The notes under the pieces are model-generated. The model was not told where the DNA came from and did no database searches. It worked only from the letters and a program-made list of their open reading frames with translations. Positions 1-12,700 of a stretch of DNA of 64,000 nt are shown one piece after another. The DNA comes from Cristatella mucedo (Eukaryota > Bryozoa > Phylactolaemata > Cristatellidae). Positions within the stretch are counted from its first letter, which is position 1; each line of letters opens with the position of its first letter. A program made the position numbers and the translations under genes. The stretch covers positions 94,001 through 158,000 of the forward strand of contig WPIO01000033.1 in NCBI GenBank assembly GCA_009760855.2, given 5' to 3'.

Positions 1-215
1 CATGCCACTGTGTTCTTGTCGATATCCATAATTGACTAATCTCACATACACCGGCTCGTTCTGCTCTGCTGCCGAGAGTTGAGTGGTTGATTCGGTAGTG
101 CCTAAGTCAGTAGTCAGCCATTGCTGCAGTACAGACGCTGGCAAAGCTGCATCTGTTGAGCTTGGCTGGTAATTGGTTTCATTATCAGGTTGCTGGAGTG
201 TAGGAATAGTTTCTT
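1..215 (-). CDS. Gene B exon (cut by window): Ser/Thr-rich linker and start of SRCR domain 2
   Basis: Acceptor gatttttag, phase 1 in, which fits the exon at 3538. The first about 45 residues are rich in Thr, Ser, Gln and Pro (for example [18 protein letters not shown]), a likely O-glycosylated spacer. Then [18 protein letters not shown] begins a second SRCR domain. It is close to the start of SRCR 1, with the same EQNE box before VRLV, suggesting internal duplication. The exon continues past the left edge. Confidence 0.8.
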
Positions 216-724
216 CTAAAAATCAGGGATCGATTCCATAACTTGCACTTGCCTGTGTACATAACGTTACTCACGGAATGGTGCTCTACTTGAGGCCTAA
301 AATGGTTAGCGATCGCGAAATAACCCTCAAAAAATTCTTCTGGAATCGAATCTATGCAAATTCGTCCATGTGTCGTCTAGAACTGAGTAAAATTATTGAA
401 TACCTTGCATCAAATATGTCAGGTAGCCAGCAAATGCTTAGTTATCAAAACGACGAGTAGACTCCAGATTCAATATCCACAATAATTACTTGAAACTATC
501 CGTCTGCATAACGATTCAGCACTTAGGGAAGATTTAGATAAGCATTACACCACCTAGGCAGCTCCAAAATTAGACACTTCAATCATCTGGCGTTTGTTTT
601 ATAATAAGTTGCCAGCGATTTAACATCTGCACCTGCTTAGGCTATGCCTGCAGCTTGTGGAAGTTACCACTAAACACCTATTAATGCTTTACATGCAGCA
701 TATGTATAGTGCCTAGAGAGAGAA

Positions 725-757
<33 letters not shown>

Positions 758-3700
758 TACAGTTTCGTGAGGGCTCTATTCAAATGTAAGAAAATATTAT
801 TTTTCATTTACGAGTATGTTCACTCTTCAACTGCATGGATGACTGTTCACCTAGCTTTCACAAACACTGCACTGGCTTCCAGTCAAGAATCGCATTTACT
901 TAAAGGTTGTGCCACTTACGTTTAGGTTTCATTCTGCTTTAGCTCCAGCCCACCTATCAAATCGTCTCCCCCACCAGACTAAACATCCTTCTACTGGCTA
1001 GTCAGAATCTAATCGCTTACTTGTACCTGGTATGAACCTCAAATTCTGCGAAGACCATGCATTTAGTTACTTTGCTCCCCAAATCTGGAACTCTCTGACT
1101 GGATACGTGCTATTTTTAATTTACGTGCTTACACGCGCTGACACTGTGCATGCTGCCACTAACAACATTTTCAAGCCGACCCGGCCCATGTCACCCCTAA
1201 CCATGCCATGCTCATTATCATTATGCATGCTACCATTAACCATTCCGTTGTGCTTGTTTCGCAGCAAACGAAAAGTGCCCTGAAAGAGATTAGTCCTATG
1301 AAGGTGCTTTGAAAAAAAAGTATTACTAGTAATGATACAGTATTTTCGCTCTGGTAAACATATTCAGATCGTACAAAATGAGTCACAGCTAGTACCAGGC
1401 GTCAATTGCAGGCCAGTAAAGAAATAGGGAAGTACAAGCTATGAACGTCTAAGAATTTGTTTCTAGGTGCAGCTTACTTTCGGCTGCTGAATGGGCAACA
1501 AGTTTTCACATATGGCAATCAAATTGTGCTCACACATTGTGTAGGGCTGTTTGGAAATAATTGACTTCTTGCTTTTCGTCTGCTGCTCGAGCAAATAGGA
1601 TAAGTGGACTTTATATAGGCATCGGGCGCTCACATGAGCACACATCACATTCCATCAATAAAAATGAAAATAAAATTATTACAAAGCTGAAGTTTGACCT
1701 TATTTTCTGCACTTAAAACTACCAGAAAAAAATTGCAGAGTTAGAAAGCAAGAAGAATATCCTGCATGGCACTTGTAGTGGATTTCGCTAGCTTGAAAGC
1801 CAAGGCAAGACTTGTTTATGTTTAACGAGGTGCTTGCACAGAGTGGCCCATGTCGTTTGTCCGATTGCTGATGCAGGCATTTTAGTTATGACCAATGGGA
1901 GAGAACACTACATTTTTTACCTGACTCTGTGTAGATTCAGATTGTCTATTAACTAATGTTGCCTAAATGTATTTCTATTCTCTTAATCTTTCACTTTATT
2001 GTTACTAACAACTCTCTGCGTCGGAATAATTTCGGAGGTCTAAGAAGTAAATAAGTCACCAGCCACTTATTTAAATGTGTTTAAGATAGGAGCTGATGCG
2101 ACCTCATTTCAGAGTGAGTTCCAGATTAGGGATAAGTATATTACAATGTTCTAATCATTTGAAATGAAAGTAGACCGATCACACATTAGCTTCCTATCCA
2201 CGATCGCAATGGAAACTATCAAAATTATGAATCGTTAGATGCAATTTGTGTTTAACCTAGTTCGGAAGTGCTTCGAAGAACTATGGCCAAGAGATTAAGA
2301 CTTGTAGCTCCTGAACTATAGTGACCCCTCTCAGACCTAGGGTGTCCGACAAAGAGGAGGTCACCTCTGAAAAGGCACTGGTAAACACCTGAAGTCACTC
2401 CGTGTCGAAAATGTGTATTTCAAGGGGTCGCGAATTTTTAAACGGTTTAATATTTTCTACCGTTCGATGCCAGATAACAACATCTAAGCTTTAGCGTGCC
2501 TGCCGATCAGTGCAGCTGCATTTGTTCTTTGATCTCTACCACACGTCAGCCACTTGGTACTCTCTCATCTTTTTTACATAACTGCTGCTTAAATCAGAAC
2601 TTGCTGCCAGAAAACTGTTTCTAAAGCGGATTAAAAAATTAGACTGACTTATTATTCATTGGAAAACCTAATAGTTCCAGGAAATGTGTAGCCTAACCAT
2701 AAAACAGTGCTTGGCTAGCTGGGTTTCCGTTAGGGCATCCGTGCAATCTGCATTGCCTCGTGTCCTGATTAGACCTGTTACCAAATAGCCTCATCAGGTC
2801 CTGAGTCAAGTCTTCGTTCTTTCATCTACCGAAAAAGTCTAATGTTCTCGCCTATTAAAAAATAAAATAACTTACTTAGGCTGATCTTCGCTAAATTAAT
2901 ACTCTGTCTACGCTGATGTTATACACCAGTCTCGATATTGCGACTTCAACTCATAGTCACACTCTTTAGCGTCAAATGAAGAAAACTTTCCGAATTCTAA
3001 TATTAAAAATAGTTTACCGATAAAATTCTTTCAATACCCCTAAAGGCTCTATAGCTCACACTTTCTCTCCGAGAAGCCAGAGCATTAGTCGCGTCAGACA
3101 TTCCAGAACTTAAGACATTCCAGACATTCCAGCCGCTTCAGACATTCCAGTCGCTTCAGACATTCCAGAACTTCTTAAAAATGTAACAGCTACTATAAAC
3201 TGCTTAACAAGGTCTTCTACTCGTTCCCCACCACGAAAGAATCTTATCCATTTCAAGTTCATTTTAAAAAGTGTAAGTCGATTCGATCTCTTGCCCTGGA
3301 AATCATATCCAAACGAAATATAAACTAAGCTAGTCGTCGTACCACCAAATCTTGGTAAGCGAGACTTTCATCTAGCTGGTCTCTAAGATTGCTCATACTC
3401 TTTGTATGCCACGCTTTCACCGTGTGCGATTCAATACCCTAAAAATCATGCCCTACTGACAGCATCCACCTCGCTGCCTCACAGCCAGGTAGCTGGCAAT
3501 TAGAGGCGTTACATGTGCATAGTGCAGCACCACTTACCTTGCCACGATAGACAGGCAACTCCGGCGGCTTCAGCTCGAGAGCAGTCGTGCTCGCTCCACC
3601 ACGGTGAATGCAGACACTGCCCAATCGAGTCCTCGGTGCCATTGCACTTTACGTCATTGAGCCAGAGGAAGCTGTGGCGCGGAAGGCCAGTCCTCGACTT

Positions 3701-6700
3701 CGGTAACCCAAATACCCCTATTGCATAGCTGTAACGGCACAGCTCAATTGCGTTACATTTATCATGTACCCGAAAGGTCCTATGTAGATTAAAAGGACTA
3801 AAATAGCGAAGCAGGTACTAAATTGCTTATTGGCTAGAATACATTTTTATTTTAAAGCTCATGCGTACATTAGCTATTGGCAATAGTTTTGTTTGGCTTG
3901 TGGAATGACTAAGTTGATCTATAGAGTTGCAAGAATACAAGCTTCGGCAAACTAACAGGCTGCCGAATATGTACAGTATTGTAGCGCCCTGCTGACCTGG
4001 CTGAATTTTAGCTCGAACAAGAGCTGTTTGGAGGCGGGCTAGAAATCCTTTGTCCTGGAGCAGTGAGCCAGAGAGGAGCGTCAGTGCGGTTAGAGAGCAA
4101 GAGCTTAAGAGCAAGCCAGGAAGCTCTCTGACCAGCGGTGGCGATTCGGCCTTTAGAATTGGTCTGAGACCCGTGGGAGCTGCTGATTGATGTTGGCTGG
4201 CCTGTCAACCTCCGCCTTCACTCGTTTCAAGAAAGAATCGTCTGGAACCCATTCGCCATTCAATCTGGACAGAGGTGCCCTTCCAGTGGCCTGGGAACGG
4301 TATTAATTCCTTACCGTAATGGGCCAAGGTGTCGGGCCCAATACCACTAAGCTCTTGCCCCATTGTCTCAGTTAAGTATTTAAGAGTCGAGCGACGCTCG
4401 TTCTTGGTTTCTTATGGTGTTTTGTCTTTGGTCTCTTTGGTCTTCTATCCGGCTCTGCGCTTCGACTCCGTCAGACTCTTTTCTCTGAAAGCGAGGGAAG
4501 AGGGCGGGCTGTTCGCAGGCGATTGACGGAACAGGACGAGATAGCACTAGGAGGATTCGGTGGACTCCACCGAATACAGTCGTATGGCGCTCGAGCTGGC
4601 ATTCTGTGTTTCTTCTGTGTTTTGTGTGTGCGCGCTCGCACGTGGTCACGACATAGGAATTTGCCGCTGCGAGCTAGACGTAGTTGACGTGTGTGCTAGC
4701 CTAGTTCTCCGGTTAGGGTTTAGGCTCCAGTTTGAGCTCCGTCTATTTGGGTCATACCCCAGTATAGATGTAAGTAGCGTAAGTGTGGAGACGTATTTTC
4801 TCCGCAAGAGTGCTTGAGGTGGCGCGTGTAGAGTACTCCTGCCACACTAGTGGAAACCGAGTCCCAGTTCTCCGGTTAGGGTTTAGGCTCTGGTTCGGGC
4901 TCCGTCTATTTGGGTCGTTTCCCATTATACACGTAAGAAGATCCAGTGTAGAGAAGTATTTCCTCCGCAAGAGTGCTGAAGTTGGCATGTTTGGGGTATT
5001 CCTTCCGCACAGGTGGAAATGGAGTCCTAGGTCTCCGGTTAGGGTTTACGCTCCGATTCGCGCTTCAGTGTGGAGAAGTATTCCCTCTGCAAGAGTGCTT
5101 AGGTTGGTGTGTTTAGGGTATTCCTTCCGCACAGGTGGAAACGAAGTCCTAGTTCTCCTGTTAGGGTTTAGGCTCCGGTTCGAGCTCAGTGTGGAGAAGT
5201 ATTCCCTCCGCAAGAGTGTTGGTGCTGTTGAGAACGTGCAAGGAGTGTGGTGAAAAAGCTGAACTAGACGCGCAGAGACTTTGTGCGCTTGCGAATAAAG
5301 TTCAGTAAAATCCTTAATTTGTGTGTCTCGCTTTCCAATTCACGCCGCAGACTCACGACCCCCTTTAGTAACGGTAAGCAGGTTAGCGCCAAAACGCTAG
5401 TTGCGTGGCGGCCAGCTTATTGGGCGTAGGCGCGCACCGAACGGCATTAGGCGCTAGGCTACGCCGCTAGGTAAGCGGCATGTCAAGCCTACTCCTCCAA
5501 GCTTCGGCGTTACAGTATCTGTGGTCCCTTCCCACGTAGGAAGAAAGAATGATGATTTTTGAGGGTGCTCACCATGGGGCAATCAGAGGGCTAGGACGTT
5601 CCAAGCAGCACTTACCGGAGGACCTGTTAGTTATGGAAATCACCTACAGGATTGCGAGCCTTACGTGACAAGGTGCACACATACAAGAATCGCAGCATAG
5701 CGCTACAGTGTTTGAATTTCTCATCCCGTTTGTTGACTTCGATTAAAAACATTGAAGAAGCTGCTGAATGATCAAGTGATAGCCACTAAGGCTCTTCAAC
5801 CACTACGTAAATAGGACCCAGTGAGCCGTGATGGCTGAGTAATTAAGGCGGTTGTTTTTCACGACCTCGGTCCCAAGTTCGTGGGTTCGAATCCTACGGC
5901 GGAAGATCATTTCTCGCCACTGCAAGCAGTAAGGATAGCCGTAAACACTCTTCTGTTTCCATAAAAAAGAGGCTGTTAACTCAGTTTTAATAGGCTTGCA
6001 TTTACTGTCAGGTGGCTGAAGAGTCTCGAATACCCGTATTATCAATCACAGCAAGCCAATGTCCCAGCTTTAAAACATTATAATCAACAATTGCATTTTT
6101 TTGAATTTCCCCTGCCTGGTTTACAAGTTCATTTACAGTCCAGCAACAATATGAGACCATTTTGCCCCTTTTACTTCAAGATCCTTAGATCTCAGGCTGC
6201 CAGGTAACGTAACTCGTACCTACTCTTTGCTGCTTCTTCAGTATTCAAGCTTTAACTCGCTCTGCCAGCCCTCAGCGTCCACACATCTCGCAGTACTTAA
6301 TCCTGGATGCAAATCTTTCCTTGATCGATCAGTCACTCAGTATGCTTCGACAGTCTGGCTTGCGGCCAAGGTGCCTGTTTTCAATGACCTTGTCTTATTT
6401 ATATCTCAGCTATAGAACCACCGGTCCCGGTTAGCTTCTTAAATCCCTAAAATACTTGTACTTTTGCTTTTGAATACAATGAGCTCTGACCTAAGCACGA
6501 GTGAGTGCCATCATTAGCCAGAGTTGCTGCTAAGTAGTGGCATAAGCATCTGTACACTTGCTTTAGCGTAAATATAAAAATAAATATAAAAATAATTCAT
6601 TTGATAGTACCCTAAAATAACTCAATCTATATTGTGGCGCTTCACATAGGCCACGGGGCTCGAACCCACGACCTCGGCCAGACCTTGATCGGGGCGAGCA

Positions 6701-9700
6701 CCTTAGCCAATGGGCCAAACTAACTCCACAAATTAAGCTAAGTTGTAAGCATATTTGGCAAAGTGGTACGAACATGCTTTTGCACATTTGAAACCGTGCA
6801 TGTGACTATACCTAGTTATTCCATTATCTGGTAGAGAACTTTAAAGATCAAGGCCTGAGGTTTAGTTTTCTCAAGGTTCTATACAGCCGAACCGTTTGAT
6901 GTAATCATAAAATTATTGTTATCGGCACTAAAACAGAGTGTCCTAGCTTAGCCCCTAAATAAGCAATTGCATTTGAATCCTCTGCTTCTTCTCATGATGT
7001 CTAAAATTATTTTCGTTAGTAGCTCTCTCAGTAGTTCTACAAAGCAACGTGGACTAAGCAATTATTTACTGAAGAGTTCTCTTCAACATATTCAAAGTTG
7101 TCTTCAGCATACTCAAAGCCTTGGGCTTTCGGTACAAGTTAAATAAGGCGAAACTGATAAGCATAGCTGAATCATCAGGTAAGTGATCATAGTAACGTTG
7201 AAGTAGCAGCTCAGAACGGCTAGCATGGTTTTGTCTCAGTCGGCTACATGAAAGTTAATGTCGTTGCCTCAGAATTGTGATAGCGATGTCTACAATCAAC
7301 CGTCTCCTCAACCGCTCCAAGCTCCTTACCCGAAAGCCATGTGATAATCTAGCTACTTGCTTCTCTAGCTTCTTTGTACAGAAGATTGACAAGATCAGAG
7401 AGTCCAACCCTGAGATGGCAGAGATAGACAAGATCAAAAAGACAACCCCTGCGACGGCAGCATCCCTCTAGAATGACGTGTCTCGATTCCTTGCAGTACC
7501 TCAATGTCTACATTCAAGCAGGTCACTAGTGATCTCGACCTGAATTTCACGTCCCAATGATTTAAGACAACAAGTTATTTACACCCTAGTCCCACTGTCC
7601 TGCTCCCAAGTTGCCTTAATCTGCTGCTGCTATGCGTAACTGACATCATAATGTCATTAGCCTCAGGTCATATCTCAGCACATTTCAAAGAAGCTGTAGT
7701 TAGGCTACTACTCAAGCAAGCAACGCTGAACCGAAAGAACTTGAGCGACTACCGCCCAGTTTCCCTTCTACCAATCCAATCAAAGACACCGGAACGAGTC
7801 GTGGCTGACCAGCTGAACTCATGTATTGAAATTTCTAACCTTGCTAGTAAGTTCCACTCTAGCTTTAGAGCTAATCGCTCCACAGAGTCAGCATTGTTTT
7901 GGTTGTGCAGCGTCCTACTACTTATGAATGCAGAATGGAGCAGACTATCTCTGCTTGTTTTGCTTGATCTTTCGGCAGCTTTTGATAATATTGATCACCA
8001 AGTCCCCCTTTTGTGCCTGTCATCTCGCCAGTGCATCACTGGGACTGCTCTGCCTTGGTTCGGGTTCTATCTCAGTGAGAGATAGAAGAGTATTGATGTG
8101 AATGGGCAAAGATCATCCGAGGTAATATGTGAAATATGGGCAACCTCAGGGCTCCGTTCTAGGTCCGGGTTTTTTCACAGATTACACTCTTTCTCATGTC
8201 GATATGATTGCCAAGCACAATCTAGGCTTCCAATTCTATGCTGATGACTAAGCTTTACCTTTGCTTTGATCCCACCCAGCCTAAGAGCATCTCCAATTCT
8301 CTCAAATCCCTTGCTGCATGTATTGACGACTCCCGGACATGGATGGCAGCAAATATTCTTAAATTACGTGATGATAAAAACTAACTTACTAATTATGGGT
8401 AAGCCAAGTGTGATTTAGAAATTGAAAAGGCTATCACTCAAAATCAAAATCAAAATCAAAATGCCAGCATATCTTATATTGGATCTGCACGAAATTGTGG
8501 TGTCATAATCTAAAGTGACCTTTCGTTAGACGACCACATCAGCTCCCCGATCGAGTCCGCCTAATTCAGCTAGATAACATTGTTAAAATCCAGGCTTTTT
8601 AGATAGGGATGTTAAAATCCAGGCTTTGTAGATAAGGATACCATGTGTAACTTGGTCAAGCATTTATGACATCTAGTCTTGACTTCTGTAACTCACTGCT
8701 TGCTAGCCTAAAGGCAAGTGCAATCTGGATCCTACAGCTGCTGCACAACTCTGTTGCTTTGCATGTCTGTCAAGAGGTTCGCAACTGCCAAATCACACCA
8801 ATTCTCGCCGACCTGCACTGGCTATCAGTCAAGCAACGTAAACCATCGGAATCTACTGCAGCAACTGTGAAACTGAATTCTTGCTTTGCTGATATACGAT
8901 CCTGGATGTCGGAAAAATTCCTGAAATTAAATGACGATAAAACCGAACTGCTGCTTTTAGGACACCCTAAGCCTGTTGCTTGATTAAAAGGCTTTGCTCT
9001 TCTAATAGGTGATGCTATTGTGCGACCATCACCACGTGCTCAAAAAGTAGGTGTCGTTTTCGACAGCTGCCTCAATTTTAAAAGCATCATTCAGAAGACT
9101 GCTTCTACAGCTAGCCATCAGGTCCGATCATTATCCAAGATTAGGAGCTGTCTTCCATAGTACTTGTAAAAAATTTAACTACCTCCTTAGTTTTGTCTCA
9201 GCTTGATTACTGTAATTCCATTTTAGCTGGGGTACCAAAGAAAGCAATTTAGACCACTTCAGCTGACTATGAATATAGCTGCAAGGCTATTCTTCAAGTC
9301 CCAGAGGTTTGAGCACGTGTATCCATTGCTAAAAGAACTAGGATGGATTCCGGTTGAGCAACGGATACAGAGCACAGTTTTTACGCTGACCCACAAGGCC
9401 CACCACGGCTTGGCTCCTTCGTACCTCGCTGAACTGCTGCATAGGTTTCAGCCTGTTCACACCCTCGGGTCCTGTGTGGACAAAAATTAGCTGTTCCATT
9501 CCTTCGCTTAAAGACCGTTGGCGACAGAAGCTTTAGCTCGGCAGGACCTAGACTGTGGAACTCGCTTCCACAATTCTTATGCAACGACAACTACTCTCCT
9601 ACTGCCGACTACGGCTCGTCCTTTTCAGCGGTCCTGATTAGCTACATCCATGCTACTCACTACCTCAACTTCTCTCTTGACTCTTCTATGCTTCCCACTT

Positions 9701-12700
9701 TATCTTTGCTGTGTGAGACGAAGTCTGTTGGCTACCGAATGCGTACTGAAAGCAGCTTAGGCTGTGAGTGAGCTATACAAAACTCTCCTGGGCAACACCC
9801 ACATGGTCTTTATGACTTTGTGGAGTTACAGATGGAGATATAGTATAAACGGTTATTAACTTTAAGGTCACTTCATTCATTTGCTTCAGATTATCTATCA
9901 GATCTACTCCCCCATAAGGCACAGCATTGTACCACCCGCGTTTTGGAAACCTACCATTTACCTATACCTCATACAAACCTTAAATCCTTTGGAGACCGTG
10001 CATTTAGTTCGTTTGCTCCCAACTCCTTGAGCTCACTTCCGAATTGGGCCACGACATCCTCTGACTTGACCACGTTTATAAAAAAACTAAAAGCGCACAT
10101 ACTTATGACAACATCTTGTGGGTCCCTGCGATTCGTCCTTCATGTGCTTTCCCATGCTGAAACTGTGCATGCTGCCACTAAGCGCACTTACATGCTGACC
10201 CTGTGCTTATCGCCCCTAACCATGTAGACATGCTGTAAATGAAGGATGATACCACTCACCATTCGATCGTGTTTCCTGTGTAGCAAGACGGAAAGAGCCT
10301 AGACAGGACTCTAGTTCTACGAGAACGCTGTATAACGTATATTTCTATCATTACTATTAGTGAGGTTCTAAGTCTAGAACCTGCAGAGCAAGATCTTATC
10401 CCAAGACCACTCTTTAATAGTAGAGATGTGGTAGGATAGCGATTTGTGGTTTTTGGAGGACGCGAGGGCTCGTGAAGGTCATGCTGGAGCCAAGCTAGAA
10501 CGGAACTTGTACAAAGGGGTAAGCATTTTGCTCATTGTCAGTTGATTAACCGGAAGCCGCCATATAATGTATTGTGTTTTGTAACTCCACAAAGTCATAA
10601 AGACTGCGTGGGTGTTATGCAGGAGAGTTTAGTATAGTGCACCCACAGCCTAAGGGGCTTTCGGTATGCATTCGGTAGCCAACAGACTTCGTCTCACGCA
10701 ACTAAGAGAAAGTGGGAAGCATAGCAGAGTCAGAAGAGCAGTTGAGGTGGTTAGTAGCATTGAGGTAGCATCTCAAGATCGCTGAAAAGGATGAGCCATA
10801 GGCGTCAGCAGGAGATTGGTTGTCACTGGTTTTTGTACTAAGAAAATGTAAGCACTGCTATTGTCAATAGCGAACCTCTGTTATTTAACATTGATATTTA
10901 TAGTTGCTTCAAGTTGAAAGGTGCATATGAAGTTAGTCAGATCAGCCAAAAGCTGAGCTTTCTTCAGAAACAAATTAGCCCAATTTCGTACGTTGATGGG
11001 CTATGATCCTGTGCATGGCGTGATAGGGTGAAGATACGCATGATTGCATATATAGTCCCAATGACAAATTCTTTACTACGAGTTGCTTTCAATGCTTATG
11101 CACTATTTAGTAGAACTAATCGAGGTATTCTATTAATCAACTACCGTGAGTGTTTTCTATTGAGCTTAGGGAGTCTACAGAAGCAAGATACGTGTGAGCT
11201 TCTAAATGATTACCTAAGCTGAATACTTATCTCTTCAGTCATTACTTGTTATATCTTCTACTGCACTAATTTATTAAGCACCTGAATAGAGATTAGTGTT
11301 TGTTAAAAATATTGATAAGCCTTAATAATGAGATGTAATTTACAATAGCACGTTTGCATAGCCCTCCAAAAACCTTATATTATTTCTAGGGTTATGCTTC
11401 AAAAGGACCAAATATTAACGACTGCTTGCTAAACGAAATAAGATTTACTTTGGCCTGACAAGCTGGATTAATGCGGGAAATTGCTGCTTGCTATGAATCT
11501 CGGTAACTGCAAGCTACTTTTACTCATAATTTAAATTTATCTTCCCTGAAGACTTACTGGCTATGGCTCTTGTAAATCGCTCTACAACCAGGATCCGATT
11601 AGAAGAAGTGGCAGATAAGTGTGAACAAATCACTCCACTGATTTGGAAGATACGACCCATGTGCCCTATTTAGCAGAGCTGCAGTACTGCTCGCCGCAGA
11701 TATGCTTTCTATTTGAGTAAAGCTTTCTTACACGTAACCAAGCTGCCTGCACACGACTCGGGCGTCGGCCATGTCCCAGTTGTCGTTACAGATGAGGCCC
11801 CACTGGCCTCTGACCCTGACCGCCACCATGCCGCGGTCTCCATCTCGAAATCCGTCAGTGACTAATCTCACTTGCAGAGACTCGTTCTGCTCTGTAACAG
11901 GAATATAGCTTCCGGTGAGCAAGGCTTCAGGCCATTTTGTGCTATCACCTTAGCTTCACTGGTGTCCAAGTGACGCCAAGTGATCGCCTTAAGTCTCTGC
12001 AATATTACTCACGGCAACCTGCTTCATCTGAGTAATCTTCACAGTCGTTAGCACCGTTGCATCTCAAATTAGCCGGTATGCATCTTTCATTTGAGCATAT
12101 AAATGAACCTCTGCAGTCATCTAAAGGAGAAGAAACAAGGCTCAATGCAAAGAACTATTTCCTTGAATGCAAAAGGGCAATTATTATGATGAGAATGAAT
12201 TACTCTGACGGCAATTACACAGGGTTGAAGACAGAATTAAAATAGCCAATCGCATAGTAGGAATGGTTCGGCGGAAGGCACCGCCCGTGTAAAAATAATG
12301 AAGCGAATGGTCCTTGTTCGGCGAAAAACCATCCGTTTTTAGCCTTAGCCGCCGGATGAGATGGTGCATCAGCTACGAGAGAGCTGTTTCAAGTAATCGG
12401 AGCATGTGGGCGTTGGCAACGAAGAGCTAACTAGAGGGCAGGCATTTTTCTAGAATACTATCTAGCATTGGTAGCTGTCTAGCAATGTTGATGGGACCTA
12501 GACTCCAGGTCAAAACATTGTCATGATGTAAGTAATGCATGAGGCTGGCACGGATTAAATTTGAAACTCGTGTCAGCTCTTTAAAAGGTTAAGCCAGATG
12601 GTAATGAAGTTTTCTCTAAGGTGAGATCCGTTAAAAGCACTGTGGTTTTAGGAATACAAAATTTAATAAGAGCATGTACTCTGTGAACTTAATCATGCTC

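Noticed and set aside
4560-5253. Open frames of 85 and 156 codons with repeated sequence
   Set aside because: They lie in the tandem array of the solo LTR and reflect the repeat unit.
5821-5910. A functional tRNA gene
   Set aside because: The cloverleaf-like head is continuous with a SINE body repeated five more times, and the acceptor stem does not close well.
9381-9590. 69-codon minus frame with several cysteines
   Set aside because: Antisense shadow of the family-2 retrotransposon C-terminus.
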